Assembly: GCF_947489365.1 (NCBI RefSeq) | Contig: NZ_CANLDB010000001.1 | Location: forward strand, 248,001 to 312,000 | Direction of reading: 5' to 3' | Length of the DNA stretch: 64,000 bases | Origin: an uncultured Nocardioides sp. | GTDB taxonomy: Bacteria; Actinomycetota; Actinomycetes; Propionibacteriales; Nocardioidaceae | Shown here: piece by piece, positions 24,256-32,561 of the stretch | Layout of the letters: every line of letters starts with the position of its first letter | How positions within the stretch are numbered: position 1 is the stretch's first letter | Notes under the pieces: generated by a model | The model's database searches: none | The model's input: only the letters and a program-made list of their open reading frames with translations | What the model was told of the DNA's origin: nothing | Made by a program: the position numbers and the translations under genes

Positions 24256-24948
24256 ATGTCCCTCCGCCCCACCCTGTCCGCGGGCGCCGCAGCCCTCGCC
24301 GTCCTCGCCGGTGCGCTGCTCGCCGGCCCCGCTGCCGCCCCGGCCGTGTCCGCCGACACGTCGCGTTCGGCGTCCGCGGAGACGTACTCCGCCCCTCTGC
24401 GCACCGCGGTGCGCGACCTGGCCGTGGCCACCGAGGTCCGCACCGGCTACGACCGGGACCTGTTCCGCCACTGGGTGGATGCCGACGGCGACGGTTGCGA
24501 CGCCCGCCGCGAGGTCCTCATCAGCGAGGCCGAGGAGCGGCCCACCGTCGGCTCGGGCTGCTCGCTCACCGGGGGCCGCTGGTTCTCCTACTACGACGGG
24601 GTGTCCCGCACGAGCGCCTCCGACATCAGCGTCGACCACATGGTGCCGCTGGCCGAGGCCTGGGACTCCGGCGCCCGCAGCTGGGACTCCTCGACCCGCC
24701 AGGCCTTCGCCAACGACCTCGGCGACTACCGCTCGCTGGTCGGGGTGACGATCTCGTCGAACTCCTCCAAGTCCGACTCCGACCCGGCGGGTTGGCAGCC
24801 CGGACGCGAGCAGTGCCGCTACGTGTTCGAGTACACCGCGGTGAAGGTCCGCTGGCGCCTCAGCGTCGACAGCGCCGAGCGCAGCGCGCTCATCTCGCGG
24901 GCCGACTCCTGCTCCGACCGCACCCTCACGGTCACCCGCGCCCGCTGA
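24256..24948 (+). CDS. Secreted HNH-type nuclease (DUF1524/GmrSD C-terminal family)
   Basis: A 230-residue secreted protein. Residues 1-35 are a signal peptide (AAALAVLAGALLAGPAAAP). The core shows RHWVDADGDGCDARREVLI, then DISVDHMVPLAEAWDSGA near residue 133, the His-containing motif of DUF1524 HNH nucleases, and SSNSSKSDSDPAGWQP and CRYVFEYTAVKVRW in the C-terminal part. Four cysteines may form two disulfides. Extracellular DNA or RNA degradation for nutrients is the likely role. ATG 24256 starts the signal peptide; the open frame before it is not coding-like. No immunity gene is adjacent. Confidence 0.85.
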   Translation: MSLRPTLSAGAAALAVLAGALLAGPAAAPAVSADTSRSASAETYSAPLRTAVRDLAVATEVRTGYDRDLFRHWVDADGDGCDARREVLISEAEERPTVGSGCSLTGGRWFSYYDGVSRTSASDISVDHMVPLAEAWDSGARSWDSSTRQAFANDLGDYRSLVGVTISSNSSKSDSDPAGWQPGREQCRYVFEYTAVKVRWRLSVDSAERSALISRADSCSDRTLTVTRAR

Positions 24949-24962
24949 GGCGGCGCGCACCG

Positions 24963-25106
24963 GGGTCTCGACGACGCGGACTCGCTGCGCTCGTCGGCTG
25001 CTCGACCACCTGGGATGCCCGGTGGGGGAGCAGCATGCGAGCGAGCGCGCGCACCGCTGGTCGAGCAGCTCGCGAGCCCCGGCGAGCGCGCGTCGTCGAG
25101 ACCCGG
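24963..25106. repeat. Pair of dispersed palindromic repeats in inverted orientation
   Basis: A copy of the 14.4-kb unit lies at 24963-25014 and another, inverted, at about 25058-25106 (TGGTCGAGCAGCTCGCGAG to GTCGTCGAGACC). Together they make a 144-bp imperfect inverted repeat behind the nuclease gene. Confidence 0.65.
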
Positions 25107-25135
25107 CGAGGCGACCGGCGGTGCCACCTGACATC

Positions 25136-25174
25136 GGAGGCGATCGCTGTCTGTGAGCGACAGTGATCGCCTCC
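25136..25174. terminator. Strong 16-bp hairpin
   Basis: GGAGGCGATCGCTGTC (25136-25151) pairs with GACAGTGATCGCCTCC (25159-25174) over 16 positions, with a single G-U, around a 7-base loop. It has no U run. It lies between the nuclease gene and the small secreted protein gene, flanked by dispersed repeats, and could be a terminator, a processed-RNA structure or an element end. Confidence 0.45.
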
Positions 25175-25187
25175 GTTGCCGAGCACG

Positions 25188-25242
25188 GGGGTCTCCACGA
25201 CGGACTCGCTGCGCTCGTCGGCTGCTCGACCAGCTCGGTGGG
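25188..25242. repeat. Dispersed palindromic repeat, third copy of the 25-kb group
   Basis: GGTCTCCACGACGGACTCGCT to CTGCTCGACCAGCTCGG is a further copy of the unit at 24963, in the same orientation. The rest of this 450-bp gap (25243-25398) holds only the promoter region of the next gene. Confidence 0.6.
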
Positions 25243-25398
25243 TCGCGGCACGCCGTACGACGTCCACAGGCGCCGGGTCGTACGAGTGCTCCACAGGCCC
25301 CCGTCCGAGGCCCCCACGGAGGGGTCGAACGTTCCTAGCGTCCTCCGCACGACAGCCCCGCCGGACCGCCCGGCGGGGCCGACACGGAGGAGACAGAC

Positions 25399-25752
25399 AT
25401 GGGACGCACCACCCTCACCGCGGTGGCCACGACCGCGGGGCTGCTCGTCGGCGCGATCGTCGGCCTGACCGGAGCGGCCGCGGCGGACGAGCCGTCGGCC
25501 ACCGGCTCGTGGCGGCCCCCGGGGCACACCATCGTCAAGGTGACCGGGGACGCCGCGAACGGCTTCACCGTCCACCGTCACGACGGCACCGCCCTGCACC
25601 CGCCGACGACGTCGGAGTCGATGGCGGAGTGCGGCGAGTACGACACCAAGGTCGCCCGCGTGCGCTGCCGCACCGAGGTGCGGGTCTGGTACCGCGACCT
25701 GGGGGCCACCAAGACCGCGATCAACTGGGCGCGGTACGACGCCCGGCGGTGA
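25399..25752 (+). CDS. Small secreted protein
   Basis: A 117-residue protein of unknown function. ATG 25399 follows GGAGGAGACAGAC. Residues 1-29 are a signal peptide (TTAGLLVGAIVGLTGAAAA). The mature part of about 88 residues has two cysteines (MAECGEY, RVRCRTE) that could form a disulfide, and ends in VWYRDLGATKTAINWARYDARR-like sequence with aromatic residues. No family was recognised. It stands alone behind the repeat cluster and is followed 33 bp later by the FUSC gene. Confidence 0.7.
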   Translation: MGRTTLTAVATTAGLLVGAIVGLTGAAAADEPSATGSWRPPGHTIVKVTGDAANGFTVHRHDGTALHPPTTSESMAECGEYDTKVARVRCRTEVRVWYRDLGATKTAINWARYDARR

Positions 25753-25785
25753 CCCGCCCGCGGCCGCCTCTGGCACGATCGCGGC

Positions 25786-26901
25786 ATGGAACCGCTGGGC
25801 CGGGCCCGGGACTGGGGAGCGCGCGGGCGTGACTCGGGTCGCGCGGGGGTGGGCCGCTGGCGGGCGAAGTGGTGGCACGTCGGGCAGTGCGCGATCGCCG
25901 CGGCGGTGGCCTGGTTCATCGCCGCCGACCTGCTCGGCAACCCGAACCCGTTCTTCGCCCCCGCCGCGGCGGTCCTGAGCCTCGGGACGTCCTACGGCCA
26001 CCGGCTGCGCCGCGTGGGGGAGGTCGCGGTCGGGGTCGCCGTCGGCGTCCTCGTCGGGGACCTCCTGGTCTCCGTCGTCGGCGCCGGCGCCTGGCAGGTC
26101 GGGCTGATCGTCGCGCTCGCGATGTCGGCGGCGCTGCTGCTCGACGGCAGCCCGCTGCTGGTCAACCAGGCCGCGGTGCAGGCGATCATCGTGGCGACCC
26201 TGCTGCCGGCGGACGTCTCCGCGGGCTTCACCCGGTGGGTGGACGCCCTCGTGGGCGGGGCGGTGGCGCTGGTCGCCGCGACCGTGGTGCCGCGGGCGCC
26301 GCTGCGGCGACCGCGGCTCCAGGCCGGGGAGGTGCTGCGCAAGGTCGGCCGGCTGCTGCGGGCCGCTTCGGAGGTGATGACCTCGGGGGACGACGGCCCG
26401 GCCACGGCGCTGCTCGCCGACGCCCGCGACACCGACCACCTGGTGCGCGAGCTGCGCAGCGCCTCCGACGAGGGCCTCGCCGTGGTCAAGGTGTCGCCCT
26501 TCCGGAACCGGCACCGGCCGGGCCTGGAGCACATCGCGGAGCTGGTGGACCCCATCGACCGGGCGCTGCGCAGCACACGGGTGCTGGTCCGTCGCGCCGC
26601 GGTCGCCGCCCACCGGGGGTCGCGGCTGCCCACGGCGTACGCCGGACTGTGCCGGGAGCTGGCCGACGCCTGTGACGTCACGGCGGGGGAGCTGCTGACG
26701 GAGGGCGCCCCGCTGCAGCTGCGGGAGCGCCTGATCACGATCGGCGCGGCGACGTCCCAGGTCGAGCGGACGGGCGACCTGTCCGCCGAGGTCGTCCTGG
26801 CCCAGATGCGCTCGGTCGTCGCCGACCTGCTCGTGCTCACCGGCATGACCCCGATCGAGGCCACCGACGCCATCCCGCCCATGGCGGAGCGGGAGCGGTG
26901 A
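25786..26901 (+). CDS. FUSC/aromatic acid exporter family protein
   Basis: A 371-residue membrane protein. After a basic N-terminus, residues about 28-175 hold six membrane helices, including AAAVAWFIAADLLGNPNPFFAP and a SYGHRLRRVGEVAVGVAVG loop, the core of the FUSC/ArAE half-exporter family. The C-terminal 190 residues are a cytoplasmic helical domain. Such proteins export small aromatic acids or are envelope-stress related; the substrate is not known here. Its stop overlaps the start of the DNA polymerase gene (GTGA), an unusual functional pairing that may just reflect gene packing. Confidence 0.85.
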   Translation: MEPLGRARDWGARGRDSGRAGVGRWRAKWWHVGQCAIAAAVAWFIAADLLGNPNPFFAPAAAVLSLGTSYGHRLRRVGEVAVGVAVGVLVGDLLVSVVGAGAWQVGLIVALAMSAALLLDGSPLLVNQAAVQAIIVATLLPADVSAGFTRWVDALVGGAVALVAATVVPRAPLRRPRLQAGEVLRKVGRLLRAASEVMTSGDDGPATALLADARDTDHLVRELRSASDEGLAVVKVSPFRNRHRPGLEHIAELVDPIDRALRSTRVLVRRAAVAAHRGSRLPTAYAGLCRELADACDVTAGELLTEGAPLQLRERLITIGAATSQVERTGDLSAEVVLAQMRSVVADLLVLTGMTPIEATDAIPPMAERER

Positions 26902-28040
26902 GCCCCGGCGGGGCGGGCCCCGTCGGCCGGGTCGGACCCGGCGGCCCCGTCCTGCACGTCGACCTCGACGAGTTCGTCGCCGCCGTCGAGGTCCGCCGCC
27001 GCCCCGAGCTGGCCGGGCTGCCAGTGGTCGTCGGGGGACGCGGCGACCCCACCGAGCGGGGCGTCGTCGCGACCGCGTCGTACGCCGCCCGGGAGCACGG
27101 CGTGTCGTCGGGGATGCCGCTGAGGGTCGCGGCCCGCAAGTGCCCGCACGCGGTGTTCCTCGCCGCCGACCACGCGGCGTACGACGCCGCGAGCGTCGAG
27201 GTGATGGACACCCTGCGGACCCTGCGCTGGGGCGGGGAGCCCGTCGTCCTGGAGGTGCTGGGCTGGGACGAGGCCTTCCTCGCGCCGCGACCGTCCGTCG
27301 CCACCGCGGACGGCCTCGGCGACCCGGTGGCGTACGCCGACGCGGTGCGCACCGCCGTCCTTGGCGCGACCCGGCTGCACTGCTCCGTCGGCGTCGGCGA
27401 CAACAAGCTGCAGGCCAAGCTCGCGACGTCCTTCGGCAAGCCCCGCGGGGTGGGCCGGCTGGTCAGCGCCGACTGGGCCGAGGTGATGGGGCCCCGGCCG
27501 GTCGACGCGCTGTGGGGGATCGGCCCGGGGTGGGCGCGCCGGCTCGGCGAGCTGGGGATCCGTACCGTCGCCGACCTCGGCGCCGCCGACGTCCACGTGC
27601 TCGCCGAGCGGCTCGGCGACAGCACCGGCCCGTGGCTGCGGCGGATGGGCCGGGGGGTCGACACCTCCCCGGTCGACGACACCCCGCGGGTCGCGGTCAG
27701 CCACGGCCACGAGACGACGTACCAGGTCGACCTCGAGACCCTGGACGAGGTGCACGCCGGTCTCGCGGAGCTCGTCGCGCGGGCCCGCGAGGACGTCCTG
27801 GGTGAGGGACGCGCGGTCGCCCGGGTGGGCCTCAAGATCCGGTTCGTGCCCTTCACGACGTTCACCCGGATCCGCAAGCTGCCCGAGCCCAGCACGGAGG
27901 CCGAGGTGCTGCTGGAGGCCGCCGTGTCGCTGCTCGACCGGGTCCCGACCCGACGTGAGGACGGGTCGCTGCGCAAGGTCCGGCTGCTCGGCGTACGCCT
28001 CGAGATGACCCCGCCGGGGAGCACGACCGACGGTCCCTGA
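26898..28040 (+). CDS. DinB/Pol IV-type Y-family DNA polymerase with altered steric gate
   Basis: A 380-residue Y-family translesion polymerase. Catalytic carboxylates are intact: Asp22 in HVDLDEF and Asp124-Glu125 in GWDEAF, where most DinB proteins read SIDEAY. Nucleotide-binding residues in SYAAREHGVSSGMP and the thumb motifs DALWGIGPGWARRLGELGI are present, followed by a little-finger domain. The residue after F26, aligned to the steric-gate Phe13 of E. coli Pol IV, is Val27. Bulky Phe or Tyr there normally excludes ribonucleotides. No C-terminal clamp-binding motif (QxxLF-like) is seen. GTG 26898 overlaps the FUSC stop. Likely induced or used in mutagenic repair. Confidence 0.9.
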   Translation: MSPGGAGPVGRVGPGGPVLHVDLDEFVAAVEVRRRPELAGLPVVVGGRGDPTERGVVATASYAAREHGVSSGMPLRVAARKCPHAVFLAADHAAYDAASVEVMDTLRTLRWGGEPVVLEVLGWDEAFLAPRPSVATADGLGDPVAYADAVRTAVLGATRLHCSVGVGDNKLQAKLATSFGKPRGVGRLVSADWAEVMGPRPVDALWGIGPGWARRLGELGIRTVADLGAADVHVLAERLGDSTGPWLRRMGRGVDTSPVDDTPRVAVSHGHETTYQVDLETLDEVHAGLAELVARAREDVLGEGRAVARVGLKIRFVPFTTFTRIRKLPEPSTEAEVLLEAAVSLLDRVPTRREDGSLRKVRLLGVRLEMTPPGSTTDGP

Positions 28041-28126
28041 ACCCGCCCGTGTGCGTCGTGTCACCGTGCGCCGGGGACGGCCGCGTCGGTTGGCTCCGGG
28101 GCCCCCAGGACTGTCACGCTTGACCC

Positions 28127-29596
28127 ATGCTCGACACGCACCACCGGCTCGACCGCGACACCCCGCAGGACACCCCGCAGGACACCCGGAACGACGCCCC
28201 GCAGCCCCCCGACCACACCCTCCCCATCGAGGTCGACCGCACCGTGGACCGCACGACGACCCAGGTCCTCGACCTGTCGCTGCGCATCGGCGAGATGCTC
28301 CTGTCGAGCGGCGCCGGCGCCGCCGACGTGACGGCCACGATGCAGTCCGTCGCCATCCACTACGGCGTGCGGCAGCCCGAGATCGACGTCACGTTCACGT
28401 CGCTGTCGATGAGCACCCAGCCGGAGCCGTACGTCGCGCCGATCGTCGTGATGCGCCAGGTCAAGCAGCGCGACATCGACTACGCCGACCTCACCTCCGT
28501 CGACGTCCTCGTCAGCGACATCCTGCTCGACCGCGTCGACCCCGCCGAGGCCCGCAGCCGGCTCGCGCGGATCACCTCGACCGGCCACACGACCAAGCGC
28601 TGGGCGATCACGCTCGCCTGGGGCGTCATGTGCGCCGGGGTCGCGCTGCAGCTCGGCGGCGACCTGCCCGTGATGGGCAGTGCCTTCGTGGCGGCGATCG
28701 GCATCGACCGGCTGCAGCTGGTGATGGCGCGCCGCCGGTTGCCGTACTTCTACCAGCAGGTCGCCGGCGGCGGCTTCGCCGCGATCCTGGCGATCCTGGC
28801 CGCCAGCGCCAGTGGCGACATCGACCCCTCGCTGGTCGTCACCGCGAACATCATCATGCTGCTCGCCGGCATCGGCTTCATGGGGGCGTTGCAGGACGCG
28901 CTGTCCGGCTTCTACATCACCGCGGGGGCGAGGCTCACGGAGGCGATCCTCGCGACCGCGGGCATCATCGTCGGCGTCAGCGCGGGCCTGACCGTCACCG
29001 AGGTCGTCGGGCTGGCCCCCGAGCGCCTGATCCCCGGGCGCACCTCCATCGAGCAGCTGCTGGTCACCGCACCGGGGGCGGCCGTGTGCGCCGCGGCGTT
29101 CGCGGTCGCCTGCTACGCCCCGTGGCGGGCCATCGCGCCGATCGGGGTGATGGCGGCCGTCGCGTTCGGCGTCAACCAGGTGGTGTTCTCGGCGACGTCG
29201 TCGAGGCCGCTGGCCACCGGGATCGGTGCGTTCGTGGTCGGGCTCGTCGCGTTCGGCGTCGCGGGCAGGGTGCGGGTCCCCCCGCTGGTGGTCGCCGTCC
29301 CGGCTGTCGTCCCGCTGCTGCCGGGCCTGTCGATCTACCGCGGCCTGTCGCTGCTGACCGAGGACAGCGAGATGGTGTCCTCGGGCCTGCTGTCCATGAT
29401 CACGGCCATCACCGTCGCCCTGGCCATCGCGTCCGCGGTGATCCTGGGGGAGTACGTCGCGCAGCCCCTCAAGCGCGAGGCGCGACGGCTCGAGAACCGG
29501 TTGTCCGGGCCGCGCCTGGTCGGACCCTTCCGCGCACGGTCGGTGCGGGCCGACTACCGGCCCGACGAGCCGGCGGAGGACGGGCCCCCGGCATGA
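28127..29596 (+). CDS. ThrE-type threonine/serine exporter
   Basis: A 489-residue membrane protein with the two fused modules of ThrE. The N-terminal soluble segment VLDLSLRIGEMLLSSGAGAADVTATM followed by VTFTSLSMS is diagnostic, then about ten membrane helices (AFVAAIGIDRLQLVM, GFAAILAILAA, NIIMLLAGIGFMGALQDALSGFYI). It would export threonine, serine or small peptides by proton exchange. The first 40 residues are a Pro/Asp-rich extension with an imperfect TPQD repeat. ATG 28127 has no ribosome site and may be leaderless. Its 3' end overlaps the convergent DUF402 gene by 43 bp. Confidence 0.9.
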   Translation: MLDTHHRLDRDTPQDTPQDTRNDAPQPPDHTLPIEVDRTVDRTTTQVLDLSLRIGEMLLSSGAGAADVTATMQSVAIHYGVRQPEIDVTFTSLSMSTQPEPYVAPIVVMRQVKQRDIDYADLTSVDVLVSDILLDRVDPAEARSRLARITSTGHTTKRWAITLAWGVMCAGVALQLGGDLPVMGSAFVAAIGIDRLQLVMARRRLPYFYQQVAGGGFAAILAILAASASGDIDPSLVVTANIIMLLAGIGFMGALQDALSGFYITAGARLTEAILATAGIIVGVSAGLTVTEVVGLAPERLIPGRTSIEQLLVTAPGAAVCAAAFAVACYAPWRAIAPIGVMAAVAFGVNQVVFSATSSRPLATGIGAFVVGLVAFGVAGRVRVPPLVVAVPAVVPLLPGLSIYRGLSLLTEDSEMVSSGLLSMITAITVALAIASAVILGEYVAQPLKREARRLENRLSGPRLVGPFRARSVRADYRPDEPAEDGPPA

Positions 29597-30093
29597 GCGA
29601 GCCGCTCCAGCCAGGCCGCCGCCGTGCCGTCGTACGGCGGGAGGCGGGCCGCCACGGCGGCGTGGACCCGCTCGCAGGCCTCCGTGGCGGCGGCCACCAC
29701 GAGGGGCGGGTAGGCGAGCGCGACCCGGTGGGCGGCGAACTCGTCCTCGTCGTCGACCCAGGTGCGTCCCGACGCGCCGCGGACGACGTCCAGGTCGAGG
29801 TCGAAGGCGTGCAGCTCGCCGTCGTCCAGGTCGGGGGGCGTGCTGATGTCGACGTACACCCCGTACGGCGTGCCGGGGGCCTGGAAGGACGGCAGGCACC
29901 AGTCGTCACCGACGAGGTGCACCCGCGGCCGGGTCTGCAGGTACGACGCGCCGGGTCGCTCGAAGCGCGTGCCGACGGCGCTGCCGAGCCAGAGCCCGTG
30001 CTCGTCCTCGCCGAGGACGACGGTCTCGTAGGTCCAGTGCGGCGAGCCGTCCCACTTCGCCATCCGCACCCGCACCCGCTCCGGCAGCGTCAC
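29554..30093 (-). CDS. DUF402 domain protein
   Basis: A 179-residue soluble protein. TPYGVYVDISTPPDLDDGELHAFDLDLDV near residues 75-105 and TWVDDEDEFAAH near 112 are the DUF402 core; its acidic residues bind metal in characterised members, which hydrolyse phosphate esters such as nucleoside di- and triphosphates. GTG 30093 gives the full N-terminal beta strands (VRVRMAKWDGSPHW). The last 15 residues are read antisense to the end of the ThrE gene. No operon partner is visible on this strand. Confidence 0.8.
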   Translation of the reverse strand: MTLPERVRVRMAKWDGSPHWTYETVVLGEDEHGLWLGSAVGTRFERPGASYLQTRPRVHLVGDDWCLPSFQAPGTPYGVYVDISTPPDLDDGELHAFDLDLDVVRGASGRTWVDDEDEFAAHRVALAYPPLVVAAATEACERVHAAVAARLPPYDGTAAAWLERLAHAGGPSSAGSSGR

Positions 30094-30152
30094 CCGGCCA
30101 TCCTCCCGGACGGCGGGGCGGGCGCGGCGGACCCGGTCCGTGCGTCGGTCGA

Positions 30153-30989
30153 TCAGCCCCGACGGGCCGGCATCATCCGCTTCGTCAGGCGGGCGGTGAC
30201 GTCCTGGTAGCGCGAGCCGACCGTCTTGGCGGCGTGGTGGATCAGGTGGGCGTCGATCCCGACCAGCACCCGCGCCTTGTCGCGCAGGATGCCGCGCACG
30301 ATGATCTGCGCGGCCCGCGCCGGCTCCATCTTGGCCAGCTTCTCCTCGAAGAGGACGTCGATGGCCTCGGCGTCGCTGCCGAGGGTCTTGCGGCCGTTGC
30401 GGGAGATGCCGGTCTTGATGCCGCCCGGGTGGACGCAGGAGACACCGACCGGGTGCTCGCCGACGAGCATCTCCTCGCGGATCGCCTCGGTGAAGCCGCG
30501 CACGGCGTACTTGGAGGCGTTGTAGCCGGTCTGTCCGGGCACGCTGATCAGGCCGAACAGCGAGGAGATGTTGACGAGGTGGCCGTCGCCGGAGGCGATG
30601 AGGTCGGGCAGGAACTCGCGGGTGCCGGTGATCACGCCGTCGAGGTTGATGGACATGATCCAGTCGAACTCGTCGGGGGTGGTGTCGAGGAAGTCGCCGG
30701 TCATGGTGACGCCGGCGTTGTTGACGACGACGTTCACCCGGCCGAAGTGCTCGCGCACCGCGGCGGCGTACGACGAGAAGGCGGCGCGGTCGGCCACGTC
30801 GAGGCGTGCGGCGTGCACCAGCGGCGAGCCGGCGGCCTTCGCGAGCTCGACGGTCTCGGCGAGCCCGGTCTCGTTGACGTCGGACACCGCCACCTGGGCA
30901 CCGAGGCTGGCGACCTCGACGGCGAGGGCGCGGCCGATGCCGGAGCCGGCGCCGGTGATCACGACGACCTTGTCGGTGAGCGTCTTCAT
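30153..30989 (-). CDS. Short-chain dehydrogenase/reductase
   Basis: A 278-residue SDR oxidoreductase. The cofactor motif TGAGSGIG lies near residue 13, the NNAG motif near 93, the catalytic Ser in NISSLFG near 145, and YNASK with Tyr and Lys near 158-162. Ser-Tyr-Lys are all present. The C-terminal part (LIHHAAKTVGSRYQDVTARL) resembles SDRs found beside flavin monooxygenases in actinobacteria. Its ATG overlaps the stop of the monooxygenase gene (ATGA) behind GAGGAGATCCCCGC, so both are one operon, probably oxidising or reducing a ketone or alcohol in the same pathway. Confidence 0.9.
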   Translation of the reverse strand: MKTLTDKVVVITGAGSGIGRALAVEVASLGAQVAVSDVNETGLAETVELAKAAGSPLVHAARLDVADRAAFSSYAAAVREHFGRVNVVVNNAGVTMTGDFLDTTPDEFDWIMSINLDGVITGTREFLPDLIASGDGHLVNISSLFGLISVPGQTGYNASKYAVRGFTEAIREEMLVGEHPVGVSCVHPGGIKTGISRNGRKTLGSDAEAIDVLFEEKLAKMEPARAAQIIVRGILRDKARVLVGIDAHLIHHAAKTVGSRYQDVTARLTKRMMPARRG

Positions 30990-32509
30990 GCGGGGATCTC
31001 CTCGGTGGTGGTCCGGTCGGTGCGGTCGGTGCGGGGCGCCTCGACGTCGTACGCGGCGACGTCGAAGGCGGCGGTCTGGCGGCGGAAGGTGAAGGTGGCC
31101 CGCGGCCACAGCGTGGTGTTGCGGCCGTGGTCGTCGAGGTACCAGCTGGCGCACCCGCCGGCGGACCACACCGTGCCCTCCATGCGGTCCTGCAGGTCGG
31201 CGTTGTAGCGCTCCTGGACGTCGGCGCGCGGCTCGAGGGCGGCGTACCGGTCGCGGCGCATCGTGGCGATCGCCTCGCGGATGTAGGCGACCTGCGACTC
31301 GATCATGAACACCATCGAGCTGTGACCGAGCCCGACGTTCGGCCCGACGATCTGGAAGAAGTTCGGGAAGCCGTGGACGGTCGTGCCCTTGTACGCCGCC
31401 ATCCCGTTGCGCGCCCACGTCGCGCCGAGGGTCTCCCCGCTGCGCCCGCGGATGTGGTGGGAGATGGGCTGGTCGGTGGTGTGGAACCCGGTGGCGACGA
31501 CGAGGACGTCGATCTCGCGCTCGGCGCCGTCGGCGGTGACGACGCCGGTCGGCGTGATCCGCGCGATCCGGTCGGTGACCAGCTCGACGTGGTCGGAGGC
31601 CAGGGCGGGGTAGTAGGCGTTGGAGATGAGGATCCGCTTGCACCCGATGCGGTAGTCCGGGGTCACCTTGGCCTTGAGCTCCGGGTCCTTGATGGCCCGC
31701 GCGATGTTGGCCTGTGCGAGGGCCTGCGCCGGGGCGGCGAGCCGGGGCTCCTTGGTGAACGCGGGCACGTAGCACTCGCGGCCCCAGTAGATCGCCGTCC
31801 GGTAGACCTTCTGGATGCCCGGGAGGTGGCGGAACGCGAACCGCTCGACGGCGGTGTACTCCCGGTCGTTGCGGGGGATCACCCAGGGCGCGGTGCGCTG
31901 GTAGACGTCGAGGTGGCCCGCGACCTTGGCGAGCTCGGGGACGATCTGGATCGCGGAGGCGCCGGTGCCGATGACGGCCACCCGCTTGCCGGTGAGGTCG
32001 ACCGAGTCGTCCCAGCGGGCGGAGTGGAAGGTCTGTCCGGCGAACGACTCGATGCCCTCGATGTCGGGGAGCCGCGGCTCCGAGAGGCCACCCGCACCCG
32101 AGACGAGGGTGGTCGCCGTGAGCTCGCCGGCGTCGGTCGACACCCGCCAGTGCTGCTCGGACTCGACCCAGGTCGCCTCGAGCATCGTGACGCCGAAGCG
32201 GAAGCGGTCGAGCGTGCCCGACTCCTGCGCCACCCGGCGGATGTAGGCCTGGATCTCCGGCTGGGGCGAGAACGACATCGACCAGTCGGGGTTCGGCGCG
32301 AAGGAGTACGAGTACAGCTGGCTCGGGACGTCGCACGCCGCACCGGGGTAGGTGTTGTCACGCCAGGTGCCGCCGACGTCGTGGCCCTTCTCGATCACGA
32401 GGAAGTCGCGCTCGCCGTCCTCGTCGAGCTTGATGGCCATCGCGAGGCCGGCGAACCCGGCGCCCACCACGAGGTGGTCGACGTGGCCGCTGAGCGTGGT
32501 GTCGGTCAT
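30986..32509 (-). CDS. Baeyer-Villiger-type flavin monooxygenase
   Basis: A 507-residue NADPH/FAD monooxygenase. FAD motif GAGFAG near residue 17, GGTWRDNTYPGAACD near 47, the Baeyer-Villiger fingerprint FAGQTFHSARWDD near 155 (FxGxxxHxxxW), and the NADPH motif GTGASA near 180 are all visible. Such enzymes insert oxygen into ketones, including cyclic and steroid-type ketones. The last 15 residues are a Thr/Arg/Asp-rich tail. It is the first gene of a two-gene operon with the SDR and is divergent from a TetR-family gene with only 52 bp between starts, the usual arrangement for substrate-induced control. Confidence 0.92.
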   Translation of the reverse strand: MTDTTLSGHVDHLVVGAGFAGLAMAIKLDEDGERDFLVIEKGHDVGGTWRDNTYPGAACDVPSQLYSYSFAPNPDWSMSFSPQPEIQAYIRRVAQESGTLDRFRFGVTMLEATWVESEQHWRVSTDAGELTATTLVSGAGGLSEPRLPDIEGIESFAGQTFHSARWDDSVDLTGKRVAVIGTGASAIQIVPELAKVAGHLDVYQRTAPWVIPRNDREYTAVERFAFRHLPGIQKVYRTAIYWGRECYVPAFTKEPRLAAPAQALAQANIARAIKDPELKAKVTPDYRIGCKRILISNAYYPALASDHVELVTDRIARITPTGVVTADGAEREIDVLVVATGFHTTDQPISHHIRGRSGETLGATWARNGMAAYKGTTVHGFPNFFQIVGPNVGLGHSSMVFMIESQVAYIREAIATMRRDRYAALEPRADVQERYNADLQDRMEGTVWSAGGCASWYLDDHGRNTTLWPRATFTFRRQTAAFDVAAYDVEAPRTDRTDRTTTEEIPA

Positions 32510-32524
32510 GGCACGACGGTAGGG

Positions 32525-32549
32525 GCGTTATTGAACGAGCGTCAACAGT
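32525..32549. promoter_or_regulatory. Candidate TetR operator between monooxygenase and regulator
   Basis: In the 52-bp divergent gap, GTTATTGA (32527-32534) and TCAACAGT (32542-32549) are imperfect inverted arms (5 of 8 bases) around ACGAGCG. The stretch is clearly richer in A/T than its surroundings. It is the only dyad in the gap and a reasonable binding site for the adjacent TetR protein. Confidence 0.35.
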
Positions 32550-32561
32550 TAGGGTGGAGAT

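Noticed and set aside
24256..24948. Secreted nuclease toxin with immunity gene
   Set aside because: It has a plain signal peptide, no polymorphic-toxin leader domain, and no small acidic immunity gene follows; a nutrient-scavenging nuclease is simpler.
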